DNA of 23,734 nt, taken from the NCBI GenBank assembly GCA_024681495.1, contig JAILAS010000078.1, forward strand, positions 1-23,734, in the 5' to 3' direction. Made by a program: the position numbers and the translations under genes. The notes under the pieces were generated by a model. The model saw nothing but the letters and a program-made list of their open reading frames with translations, ran no database searches and was not told the origin of the DNA. This DNA is from Eubacterium sp. GTDB taxonomy: Bacteria; Bacillota; Clostridia; Lachnospirales; Lachnospiraceae. This document shows, piece by piece, positions 1 to 7,477 of the stretch (its first letter is position 1; every line of letters begins with the position of its first letter).

Positions 1-17
1 TCATAGTATAAAAATTG

Positions 18-45
18 CAACGGATCCTCGTGGGTCCGTTGTTTT
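18..45 (+). terminator. Intrinsic terminator of the gene left of the window
   Basis: A 10-bp stem (18-27 with 32-41, one T-G wobble) closes on the loop TCGT and runs directly into TTTT at 42-45. It most likely ends a plus-strand gene lying before the window. I find no convincing promoter between it and fbp, so some read-through into fbp, or a role as leader attenuator, cannot be excluded. Confidence 0.7.
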
Positions 46-54
46 AACGAGGAT

Positions 55-130
55 GCGCACGGATTCGGACAGGAAGTTGTCTGCTGAAGCAGACCCGAAT
101 CCGGCGCGCAAGACTCGCGAGCGAGTCTTG
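55..130 (+). promoter_or_regulatory. Two strong stem-loops in the fbp leader
   Basis: Stem-loop A: GCGC at 55-58 pairs with 104-107 and, after a single bulged A59, nine bases at 60-68 pair with 95-103. Inside it GTCTGC (79-84) pairs with GCAGAC (89-94) around a TGAA loop, with a ten-base bulge on the 5' side (69-78). Stem-loop B: a perfect 9-bp stem, 109-117 with 122-130, loop CGAG. Neither is followed by a T-run, so neither is a terminator. The fbp ribosome binding site (GGGAGGG, 136-142) starts six bases after B. I recognise no riboswitch family. A role in mRNA stability or in regulating fbp translation is inference. Confidence 0.6.
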
Positions 131-147
131 ACGTTGGGAGGGTAATT

Positions 148-2121
148 ATGAGTGAAACCAAAAACAAGAAGAAGTACGATCTGCAGTACCTTAGGTCTGT
201 GGCCAGGCTCTATCCGAACATTCCGAAGACCGCCACGGAGATAATCAACCTGCAGTCGATACTCAGTCTGCCCAAGGGCACGGAGCACTTCCTGTCGGAT
301 ATTCACGGCGAGTATCAGCAGTTCGACCACGTGCTTCGTAACGGGTCGGGCGCAGTCCGCAGGAAGATCGACGACGAGTTCGGCGATATTCTTTCGGAGC
401 AGGAGAAGAGGGAACTGGCATCTCTCGTGTACTATCCCGAGCAGAAGATCGCTCTGGTGCAGCAGACAGGCATCAACATGGTGGACTGGTACACGGTGAT
501 GATAAACAGGCTCATCCGCGTGTGCAAGAACTCCGCTTCAAAGTATACGCGCTCCAAGGTTAGAAAGTCTCTGCCCGCCGACTTCGCGTACGTGATCGAG
601 GAGCTCATCACCGGAAGGCGCGAGGTGGCCAACCAGGAGGACTACTACAACGAGATCATAAAGACGGTCATCAGGATCGGAAAGGCGCCCGAGCTCATCT
701 GTGCGCTCAGTTCCGTTACCTGCCGGTTCGTCATCGACCACCTGCACATCGTAGGCGACATCTTCGACAGAGGCCCGGGCCCGCACATTTGCCTGGATAT
801 CCTCAAGGGGTATCACAGCGTGGACATTCAGTGGGGCAATCACGACGTGCTCTGGATGGGAGCGGCTGCCGGACAGACCGCGTGCATGGCGACCGTGCTC
901 CGAATCAGCGCCAAGTACGGAAACCTCGACATCCTCGAGGAGGGATACGGAATCAACATGATTCCCCTGGTTCAGTTCGCCCTTAACACCTATGCGGACG
1001 ATCCCTGCGACTGCTTCAAGCTCACCTATCAGGAGGGTGATTACGACATAAAGAACGCCGTGTTCGACAGGAAGATGCATAAGGCCATCGCCGTCATCCA
1101 GTTCAAGCTCGAGGGCCAGCTCATAAAGAGGCACCCCGAGTATCACATGGAGGACAGGCTCCTGCTCGACAAGATGGATCTCGAGAACAAGACCGTAGTG
1201 GTCGAGGGCGTGGAGTACCCGCTCCTCGACACGAATTTCCCGACCATCGATCCCAAGGATCCCTACAAGCTCTCTCCCGAGGAGAACGAGCTGGTGCAGC
1301 ATCTCAGGAACGGATTCATCAACTGCGACAAGCTTCAGGAGCATGTGCGCTTCCTGCTGCGCAACGGCTCGCTGTATAAGGTTTACAATAACAACCTCCT
1401 TTTCCACGGCTGCCTCCCCATGAACGAGGATGGCTCCTTCAGGGAGGTGGAGGTGTACGGCAAGAAAGTCTCCGGACGCGCGCTCTACGACAGGATAGAG
1501 AGGTATTTGCGTAAGGGGTACTACGCCATTGACCCCAAGGAGAGGGAGGACGGCTGCGACCTGTTCTGGTGGTCCTGGATAAACGGAGATTCCCCGCTCT
1601 TCGGCAAGGGTAAGATGACCACCTTCGAGAGGTACTTCGTGGCGGATAAGGCCACCCACAAGGAGCCCAAGAATCCGTACTACACATGGTACGAGAACGA
1701 CGAGGCGGTGGACAGAATCCTCAGGGAGTTCGGTCTCGACAGCCCCGAGAGCAAGATTATAAACGGCCACATCCCCGTGGAGTCCAAGAAGGGCGAGACG
1801 CCCATCAAGTGCAACGGAAGGCTGTTGGTCATCGACGGCGGATTCTCCAAGGCGTACCAGCCCAAGACGGGAATCGCGGGCTACACGCTCATCTACAATT
1901 CCTATGGATTTCTTCTGGCGGCGCACGAGCCCTTCGTGTCCGTGGAGAAGGCGGTGGAAGAGGGGCTGGACATCCATTCGGATGCGGTCCTCGTGGAGCA
2001 CGTAAACCGCAGGATGCGCGTGGCGGACACCGACGTCGGCGTGGGCATCCAGGAGGAGATAGACGAGCTCGAGGCGCTGCTGGACGCGTACAGAAGCGGA
2101 CGCATCGTCGAGAGAGACTAA
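148..2121 (+). CDS. fbp: Fructose-1,6-bisphosphatase, class III (Firmicutes type)
   Basis: A cytoplasmic gluconeogenic enzyme that hydrolyses fructose 1,6-bisphosphate to fructose 6-phosphate. The 657 residues match the usual size of the Bacillus-type class III family (about 640-670). It has the calcineurin-like metallophosphoesterase core of that family: SDIHGE (D51, H53), GDIFDRG (203-209) and WGNHD (N231, H232), which supply metal ligands and the catalytic His. The centre and C-terminus carry family-typical stretches such as FWWSWINGDSPLFG and INGHIPV. The start is fixed by GGGAGGG five bases upstream of the ATG. It stands alone as a transcription unit, with a structured leader before it and a strong terminator shared with the convergent minus-strand gene after it. 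All key motifs are intact and nothing suggests transfer. Confidence 0.96.
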   Translation: MSETKNKKKYDLQYLRSVARLYPNIPKTATEIINLQSILSLPKGTEHFLSDIHGEYQQFDHVLRNGSGAVRRKIDDEFGDILSEQEKRELASLVYYPEQKIALVQQTGINMVDWYTVMINRLIRVCKNSASKYTRSKVRKSLPADFAYVIEELITGRREVANQEDYYNEIIKTVIRIGKAPELICALSSVTCRFVIDHLHIVGDIFDRGPGPHICLDILKGYHSVDIQWGNHDVLWMGAAAGQTACMATVLRISAKYGNLDILEEGYGINMIPLVQFALNTYADDPCDCFKLTYQEGDYDIKNAVFDRKMHKAIAVIQFKLEGQLIKRHPEYHMEDRLLLDKMDLENKTVVVEGVEYPLLDTNFPTIDPKDPYKLSPEENELVQHLRNGFINCDKLQEHVRFLLRNGSLYKVYNNNLLFHGCLPMNEDGSFREVEVYGKKVSGRALYDRIERYLRKGYYAIDPKEREDGCDLFWWSWINGDSPLFGKGKMTTFERYFVADKATHKEPKNPYYTWYENDEAVDRILREFGLDSPESKIINGHIPVESKKGETPIKCNGRLLVIDGGFSKAYQPKTGIAGYTLIYNSYGFLLAAHEPFVSVEKAVEEGLDIHSDAVLVEHVNRRMRVADTDVGVGIQEEIDELEALLDAYRSGRIVERD

Positions 2122-2189
2122 ACAATCGCCCGAATCGGGAGGCGGCTCAGGCCTCGTCCCGCCGGCTTTGAAAATTACAGACATACTGA

Positions 2190-2226
2190 AAAGAGGGTCC
2201 GCATCAGCTTGATGCGGGCCCTCTTT
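2190..2226. terminator. Bidirectional terminator between fbp and the secreted nucleotidase-like gene
   Basis: A 17-bp stem (2190-2206 with 2210-2226, one wobble pair) closes on the loop GCT. The arms end in AAA and TTT, so the plus-strand transcript ends in CTCTTT and the minus-strand transcript in CTCTTTTC. It can serve both convergent genes. Confidence 0.85.
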
Positions 2227-2310
2227 CTTATGGTTTCGTTTTGTTGGTTTTACTATGTGTGTCAAATTGATGTTTTAAATCGTAGTTATGTAGTGGGGGC
2301 GATTAGCCTG

Positions 2311-4416
2311 TTACTTTACTTTTATGATGCTAACCTTCTTGCCAATCTTCTTAACGGCATTCTTGAACTTCTTCTTCACGGCCTTGCTCTTAACGATGAT
2401 CTTCTTGAGCTTCTTATCCTTTAAGAGCGCCGTCTTGGCAACAGACTTAAGGCTCTTGGCGTTGACCGTGAGCTTCTTGAGCTTCTTGGCGTTTGCGAGT
2501 GCCTTGCCCTTAATAGCCGTAACGGTGTAGGTCACGCCGTTGTCAGACTTAACCGAGTTCGGGATGGTGAGCTTCTTGGCCTTCTTGCCTGCAGCGGTGA
2601 GTCCGGTCACTGCCACGGTCTTCTTAGATACATTCGTGATTGAGTAGGTTACCTTGCCCCTGGTGAAGGTGTCGCCTTTTGCGTCGGTGGCTGTGCCGGT
2701 CTGGGTATCCGTGCTGCCGGAAGTTTCGCCGGTAGTGGAAGAGTCATCGGTTCCGCTGCTGGCTGCGTTCTCTTCCCTGGCGGTCTCTCTTTCCGCGCTG
2801 GCTACAACGTCGGCTGCCTGTGCCGCCTGAGCCTCTGTGAGGGTGGCTGAGAGGCGTCCTACTGCGGATTCATATCCTCTGAAGGACGAATTTACGAGGT
2901 GATTGATAACGAGAGAGCTGATGTCGTAGCTTCCCGACATGTATACTTCGTAGTCGGTGTTGGTGATTCCTGTGACCTTGCTGCCGTCGATGTAGCTGTT
3001 GTCGAGGACTACGGTGTATGTCTGCGTGGCGTCGTCTGTGATCAGGTTCATCTGTGAATCGTAGAGGGTAACGTCGTTGCTGTTATCTACATCGATTACT
3101 GCGTACATTCCGCTTATCTGGGGGAATGATGCGGAGAGATCCTGCGATCCGTCGACTGTCCAACTTGAAAGCGCACTGTCCATAATCTCATAGAGCTGAG
3201 AACCGGTGAGGTCTAACTTGTAAAGCGTAAGGGATTCGTTAACCACGTCCATCATCTCGAGGATGGATACTCCACCTGCGGAAAGGCTGGCCCTTATGTG
3301 GCATCCGGGCCAGATAGCCATGTCCGCTCCTTCGGTGCTCTCCACGAGCGCGTCTGTGAGCATGTCACCCAGGTTGGTCTCTTTAGCGCGGATGGAAGCT
3401 CTTTCGCCGTCCTGATCGTAGTCGAGGGTGGCGAGGTCTTCTCCGAGTGCGGCGTTAAGCTTGGTGTTCCACTCATCGAGAAGGGCGGAGACTGTGGCGT
3501 CTGCCGTATATATGCTGTCATATCCTGCCGTGGTTACATTTCCGGAGTCGTCGTAAACGGCCGCGGGGATGAGCTCGCAGTCCACGTCCACCACGTTGTT
3601 GTTCGAATCGAGGTAGAGGTGGGTGAGACCGATGTCCGAGCTGTAGGAGCCGGCCTGAATGAGTGCCTGGGTATTGGTGCTGTTATAGTCCAAAACCTCC
3701 TCATGTGAGTGTCCGTCCACTACCAGGTCGATGGCGGTGTTACTGGATGCGAGGGATGACGAGAACGAGTCATAGCCCATGTGGCAAACGGCAACGATTA
3801 CGTCGCAGCCTGCTTCCTCGAGGGCGGCTAAGCAGGTGGTGGTGGCGGATGAAGCATCTCCCTTGGAGACGTCGTCTACGTCTTTAACCTCGCTGGTGGT
3901 GATTCCGAAGAAACCTACCTTAATGCCGTCGCAATCCTTAACGGTGTAGGCCTTGCCGGTCAGGTAATCGCCTGTGGATTCCCTGAGCAGCGTGGCGGAA
4001 ATAAGATCGAAGCTGGCCTGTCCTGCCAGGTACTCGGCCTGATCTGCGCCGAAGGTTACGTCGTCGTTACCCATGACAGCCACGTCGTACTGCGCAGCGT
4101 TCATGATGTCGATAACGGATTCTCCCTTATAATATGCGGCAAGTGCTCCGCCGGAGAGAATATCTCCACCGCTGACGGTCAATACGTTCTCTTCACCGTA
4201 GAGCGCCTGCTCGGAAGCCTTAATGGCTGCCACGTAGGGTTCGCAGGTGAGGGTGGAATGTGTATCGTTCGTGTCGATTACGGAAATCACCTTCGCATAT
4301 TCTGCGTTATTATTGGGACTTAACTGGGTATCTGCCTGGGCCGGTATAATGCCCGAGGACAGAGTTAATGCAGCGGCCATGAATACCGCTGCGAAACGTG
4401 ATAGTTTCATTTTCAT
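2311..4416 (-). CDS. Secreted 5'-nucleotidase/UshA-like metallophosphatase with lysine-rich C-terminal domain
   Basis: A 701-residue exported protein. Residues 1-28 form a signal peptide (MKMKLSR, hydrophobic core, AQA before D29). Residues about 42-260 are a metallophosphoesterase domain: D51 and H53 (NDTH), D85 (GGD), N117, H212 (CHMG), and H236/H238 (GHSH). Residues about 335-510 resemble the 5'-nucleotidase C-terminal domain (ETNLGDML). A Ser/Thr-rich linker (about 545-580) leads to roughly 120 lysine-rich residues with repeats such as KKLKKLTV and LKKIIVKS, like the degenerate leucine-rich surface domains common in Lachnospiraceae. UshA-type enzymes release nucleosides and phosphate outside the membrane. 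Here the GNHE motif reads GNDD (D118 in place of the catalytic His) and the usual NGG-IR loop reads WPGCHIR, so normal nucleotidase activity is doubtful. AAAGGAGG lies just upstream of the first ATG. Confidence 0.85.
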   Translation of the reverse strand: MKMKLSRFAAVFMAAALTLSSGIIPAQADTQLSPNNNAEYAKVISVIDTNDTHSTLTCEPYVAAIKASEQALYGEENVLTVSGGDILSGGALAAYYKGESVIDIMNAAQYDVAVMGNDDVTFGADQAEYLAGQASFDLISATLLRESTGDYLTGKAYTVKDCDGIKVGFFGITTSEVKDVDDVSKGDASSATTTCLAALEEAGCDVIVAVCHMGYDSFSSSLASSNTAIDLVVDGHSHEEVLDYNSTNTQALIQAGSYSSDIGLTHLYLDSNNNVVDVDCELIPAAVYDDSGNVTTAGYDSIYTADATVSALLDEWNTKLNAALGEDLATLDYDQDGERASIRAKETNLGDMLTDALVESTEGADMAIWPGCHIRASLSAGGVSILEMMDVVNESLTLYKLDLTGSQLYEIMDSALSSWTVDGSQDLSASFPQISGMYAVIDVDNSNDVTLYDSQMNLITDDATQTYTVVLDNSYIDGSKVTGITNTDYEVYMSGSYDISSLVINHLVNSSFRGYESAVGRLSATLTEAQAAQAADVVASAERETAREENAASSGTDDSSTTGETSGSTDTQTGTATDAKGDTFTRGKVTYSITNVSKKTVAVTGLTAAGKKAKKLTIPNSVKSDNGVTYTVTAIKGKALANAKKLKKLTVNAKSLKSVAKTALLKDKKLKKIIVKSKAVKKKFKNAVKKIGKKVSIIKVK

Positions 4417-4487
4417 AGCATCCTCCTTTAAAATACCAACATACTAAAGCCGGCTTTCCACCCCACTTATAGGAAAACCGCCTCAAA

Positions 4488-4516
4488 ACAATAAAATTTT
4501 AGCATTTTACGGTCAA
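4488..4516 (-). promoter_or_regulatory. Candidate promoter for the nucleotidase-like gene
   Basis: Read on the minus strand: TTGACC (4516-4511), a 17-base spacer, then TATTGT (4493-4488), about 70 bases before the start codon. The -10 matches the consensus at only four positions. A better -35 (TTGACA at 4551-4546) has no acceptable -10 at the right distance. Confidence 0.35.
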
Positions 4517-4580
4517 GAAAACAATGCTTTGTATGCAATTTGTGATGTCAAATATAAATGGTAAAATGGCGGCGGATTCG

Positions 4581-4609
4581 TTGACACCCAATGCTTGTTT
4601 CGCTATAAT
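4581..4609 (+). promoter_or_regulatory. Consensus sigma-70/sigma-A promoter of guaB
   Basis: TTGACA (4581-4586), a 17-base spacer and TATAAT (4604-4609) form a perfect consensus match. The predicted transcript starts near 4616, leaving a leader of only about 43 bases before the guaB ATG. That is too short for a purine riboswitch with an expression platform. The promoter suggests strong, largely constitutive expression. Confidence 0.88.
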
Positions 4610-4658
4610 GGTTGATTAATAGGGGTGGCAGTTTGCACTAAAGAAAGAGAGGGATAAA

Positions 4659-6113
4659 ATGGCGACAATCATAGGAGAAGGCATCACTTTCGACGACGTA
4701 CTGTTGGTACCCGGATACTCGGAAGTTACTCCTAACATGGTAGATCTTTCTACAAACCTTACACAGAAAATCAAGCTTAACATACCCATGCTCTCGGCGG
4801 GAATGGATACGGTTACAGAGCACCGTATGGCCATTGCCATGGCCAGGCAGGGTGGTATAGGTATCATCCATAAAAACATGTCAATCGAGGCCCAGGCCGA
4901 TGAGATAGATAAGGTAAAGCGCTCCGAGCACGGAGTAATTACCGATCCCTTCTATCTTTCTCCCGAGCACACACTGCAGGATGCGGATAACCTCATGGGT
5001 AAGTACCGCATTTCCGGCGTGCCCGTTACCAACGGCAGGCGTCTGGTCGGAATAATCACCAACCGCGACCTTAAGTTCGAGGACGATTACTCCAAGCAGA
5101 TTAAGGAATGCATGACCCCCGGCGATAAGCTCATTACCGCCAAGGAGGGCATCACCCTCGACGAGGCGAAGGTCATTTTAGCCAAGCATCGCATTGAGAA
5201 GCTTCCGATTGTGGACGACGACTTCTGCCTTAAGGGCCTTATCACCATTAAGGATATCGAGAAGCAGCTGAAGTATCCCCTCTCCGCGAAGGACGATCAG
5301 GGAAGGCTTCTTTGCGGCGCCGGTGTCGGATTCACGGCCAATATGATGGACCGTATCGAGGCGCTCGTTAACGCGAAGGTAGACGTCATTGTACTCGACT
5401 CCGCGCACGGACATTCGAAGAACGTTATAAACGCCGTTCAGGAGATTAAGACCTCCTATCCCGGACTCCAGATAATTGCCGGCAATGTGGCTACCGCAGA
5501 GGGCTGTAAGGCTCTTATCGACGCCGGCGTAGACTGCGTTAAGGTGGGAATCGGACCCGGATCCATCTGCACCACCCGCGTGGTTGCGGGTATCGGCGTT
5601 CCCCAGATTACCGCGGTTATGGACTGCTACAGCGAGGCGAAGAAGAAGGATATCCCCATCATCGCCGACGGCGGTATCAAGTATTCGGGAGATATGACTA
5701 AGGCCCTGGCAGCAGGCGCAGACACCTGCATGATGGGTTCGATGTTTGCGGGCTGCGACGAGAGCCCGGGATCCTTCGAGCTCTATCAGGGACGTAAGTA
5801 TAAGGTATATAGGGGCATGGGCTCCATTGATGCCATGGAGAACGGCTCCAAGGACAGGTACTTCCAGGAGGACGCTAAGAAGCTGGTTCCCGAGGGAGTG
5901 GTTGGACGAGTTGCTTATAAGGGCTCCGTTGAGGATACCGTATTCCAGCTCATCGGCGGTATCCGCGCCGGCATGGGATACTGCGGATGCCCCACCATCG
6001 AGGACCTTAAGAATAATTCCCGCATGGTGAAGATAAGCGCGGCTTCCCTGAAGGAGAGCCATCCCCACGATATTCAGATTACCAAGGAGGCACCGAACTA
6101 CAGCATCGACTAA
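4659..6113 (+). CDS. guaB: Inosine-5'-monophosphate dehydrogenase
   Basis: Oxidises IMP to XMP with NAD+, the committed step of GMP synthesis in the cytoplasm. The 484 residues match the family length. The TIM barrel is interrupted by a pair of CBS domains (about residues 92-205). Seen directly: the N-terminal FDDVLLVPGYSEV; the active-site loop GPGSICTTR with catalytic C304; the IMP-phosphate region ADGGIKYSGD; the segment GRKYKVYRGMGS; and the flap GVVGRVAYKG. The ATG follows GAGAGGG. It is monocistronic, between its own consensus promoter and a bidirectional terminator. No guaA is nearby. All key residues are present. Confidence 0.97.
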   Translation: MATIIGEGITFDDVLLVPGYSEVTPNMVDLSTNLTQKIKLNIPMLSAGMDTVTEHRMAIAMARQGGIGIIHKNMSIEAQADEIDKVKRSEHGVITDPFYLSPEHTLQDADNLMGKYRISGVPVTNGRRLVGIITNRDLKFEDDYSKQIKECMTPGDKLITAKEGITLDEAKVILAKHRIEKLPIVDDDFCLKGLITIKDIEKQLKYPLSAKDDQGRLLCGAGVGFTANMMDRIEALVNAKVDVIVLDSAHGHSKNVINAVQEIKTSYPGLQIIAGNVATAEGCKALIDAGVDCVKVGIGPGSICTTRVVAGIGVPQITAVMDCYSEAKKKDIPIIADGGIKYSGDMTKALAAGADTCMMGSMFAGCDESPGSFELYQGRKYKVYRGMGSIDAMENGSKDRYFQEDAKKLVPEGVVGRVAYKGSVEDTVFQLIGGIRAGMGYCGCPTIEDLKNNSRMVKISAASLKESHPHDIQITKEAPNYSID

Positions 6114-6141
6114 AGGGCGGGCCGGTATAATAAGTAAAAAG

Positions 6142-6176
6142 AAACCGCATCGTACCAATGGTACGGTGCGGTTTTT
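6142..6176. terminator. Bidirectional terminator between guaB and the acidic hypothetical gene
   Basis: A 15-bp stem (6142-6156 with 6160-6174, one wobble) closes on the loop AAT and is followed by TTTTT. On the minus strand the stem is followed by CTTTTTAC, so it can also end the convergent gene. Confidence 0.87.
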
Positions 6177-6210
6177 CTGTTATATGTGGAATATGGTAAT
6201 AGCACTCAAC

Positions 6211-7068
6211 TTACTGGAATGAAACGGTGAAGTTCTGCATGGCGCGGGCGTTTTCGTCGCTTTCGGGATTGGTGATGTTTTCCATGGCTTCGATGCGCTC
6301 TGCTGCCGACTTCGCGTCCGTATCGCCGCCGAAAGCCGACTGGATGGCTTCTGCGGTCATCTTCGCGTCTTTGGATACGCCGTCGATTCCGGCTATCTCT
6401 TCGGATGTATCCTCGAGGTTGCCGCGCGCCTCCTCGAGCCGTGCGGCCCTGGCAGCCATCTCGGTATCGTAGGTGTATCGGGATATTTCGCCGTTTACGT
6501 ACATCTGCTCGAGACGCTGATCGCTTATATTCGATAATCGGGTAGTCGCCTGTGAGGCAGCTTCGCTGTTTTGCGATGACTCAACGGCTGCAGAGATGAT
6601 TTCTTCGGTTGTTTCTGTCTCTTCGGGAACCTCGATCTTAACCGGCTCTAAGGGCACGAACTCGGGAACCTCGGGAGGTTCGGGAGGCTCGGGGAGCTCG
6701 GGCTCCTCGGCGGCGGTCGCGGTTTCCTCGGCGGCAGCTGTGTTCTCCTCGGCAGTCAATGATGCGATGGCCGCGCTTTCTTCGTCGGGAGGGGGGAACG
6801 CGGAGCGCTCCGCATTGTCCTCCGATACGGAGTAGGTGGCGGACTTTTCGTTCTCGCTACGCACCTGTACGGTGTCTCCATCGTCGGAAACCGAAACTAC
6901 GTTTTTAAGCTTTTCTTCGGCTGCTCCCGGATCCACGGTCTTATCGGGGACCTGGGTGTTTTCGGCGGCGGTGGGTGCCGGCGTGCGGCTGTTTATCTTC
7001 GCCTGGTTCGAAAACTGAACGGCCATATCGGGTGTACTCTTCGAAAGATTTAAATCGATATTTTCCAT
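6211..7068 (-). CDS. Acidic, proline-rich hypothetical protein
   Basis: No recognised function. The protein has 285 residues with no signal peptide and no membrane segment. In order: a short polar head (MENIDLNLSKST), a Pro/Ala/Thr-rich stretch, a strongly acidic region with a proline run (ELPEPPEPPEVPEF, about residues 125-140), and a more structured C-terminal part. That part contains SDQRLEQMYVNGEISRYTYD followed by likely helices. A segment of this kind (LEQMY-x-G-x-IS-x-Y-x-Y) looks familiar from small uncharacterised clostridial proteins, but I assign no role. I chose the ATG at 7068 over a GTG at 7089 because AAGGGAG sits eight bases before the ATG, inside the GTG version. The middle is probably disordered. 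Confidence 0.75.
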   Translation of the reverse strand: MENIDLNLSKSTPDMAVQFSNQAKINSRTPAPTAAENTQVPDKTVDPGAAEEKLKNVVSVSDDGDTVQVRSENEKSATYSVSEDNAERSAFPPPDEESAAIASLTAEENTAAAEETATAAEEPELPEPPEPPEVPEFVPLEPVKIEVPEETETTEEIISAAVESSQNSEAASQATTRLSNISDQRLEQMYVNGEISRYTYDTEMAARAARLEEARGNLEDTSEEIAGIDGVSKDAKMTAEAIQSAFGGDTDAKSAAERIEAMENITNPESDENARAMQNFTVSFQ

Positions 7069-7120
7069 AACACTCGCTCCCTTCTTCACAAACAGAAGAA
7101 AACTATTTATAGTTGTCTTT

Positions 7121-7149
7121 ATTATACTTCAATATAATAAAAAACGCAA
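7121..7149 (-). promoter_or_regulatory. Promoter of the acidic hypothetical gene
   Basis: On the minus strand: TTGCGT (7149-7144), a 17-base spacer, and a perfect TATAAT (7126-7121). Transcription would start near 7114, where a perfect inverted repeat, AACTA-TTTA-TAGTT (7101-7114), overlaps the start point and could be an operator. Its -35 lies 12 bases from the -35 of the divergent promoter. Confidence 0.65.
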
Positions 7150-7161
7150 CATCATAAAGCG

Positions 7162-7190
7162 TTGACAGAATCCGACGGATATAATACAAT
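7162..7190 (+). promoter_or_regulatory. Promoter of the relB-like / hisA / dapF unit
   Basis: TTGACA (7162-7167), a 17-base spacer and TACAAT (7185-7190); transcription would start near 7197, giving a leader of about 53 bases. The -10 overlaps the palindrome ACAATTGT (7187-7194), a possible repressor site. A TATAAT at 7180 is only 12 bases from this -35 and is less likely to be the -10 used. Confidence 0.72.
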
Positions 7191-7249
7191 TGTCCTACAA
7201 ATTAGTGACAGCTTTTAGTTTGTTTATTTAGACTCAGGAGGTAAGACTT

Positions 7250-7477
7250 ATGGCAAAAGAAGCTACATTACAGGTACGTATGGATGCGGAGCTGAAAGCG
7301 GAAGTGGAGGCTCTGTATAAAGAACTGGGAACCACCTTTACAGAGGCGGTTCGTATTTTTGCAGCCCAAAGTATCAGGGAGAACGGCATGCCGTTTCTGG
7401 TGACCAGGGATCTGGACGGAGCTTACGCCAGGGTTACTAAGTACGCACAGGCCATGGGCCGCACGGTTAACGACTGA
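7250..7477 (+). CDS. RelB/DinJ-family antitoxin-like protein
   Basis: A 75-residue protein matching the RelB/DinJ antitoxin pattern. It has an N-terminal strand (LQVRMDAELKAEVEALYKEL) and helices (TTFTEAVRIFAAQSI), as in a ribbon-helix-helix DNA-binding dimer, then the family-typical GMPFLVT before the toxin-binding tail. Such proteins neutralise RelE/YafQ mRNA interferases and repress their own promoter. No toxin gene follows. Instead the stop codon overlaps the hisA start (TGATG), which couples translation of the two. AGGAGGT lies nine bases before the ATG. It may be an orphan antitoxin, act on a toxin encoded elsewhere, or have become a simple regulator of this operon; the last two are inference. 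Confidence 0.85.
   Translation: MAKEATLQVRMDAELKAEVEALYKELGTTFTEAVRIFAAQSIRENGMPFLVTRDLDGAYARVTKYAQAMGRTVND

Noticed and set aside
2122..2170. GC-rich self-complementary stretches just after fbp as a first terminator.
   Set aside because: The stems are short and no T-run follows; the real terminator is at 2190-2226.
538..2265. Very long open frame antisense to fbp (about 575 codons); similar ones lie antisense to the kinase (10068-11408) and aspS (15426-16571).
   Set aside because: They mirror well-identified genes and their translations show no domain or motif. Strong codon bias toward GAG/AAG/CTC keeps the opposite frames free of stops.
4546..4551. TTGACA on the minus strand as -35 for the nucleotidase-like gene.
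   Set aside because: No acceptable -10 lies 16-18 bases downstream.
4616..4658. Possible purine riboswitch in the guaB leader.
   Set aside because: The predicted leader is about 43 bases, shorter than the purine aptamer alone, and lacks its conserved loops.
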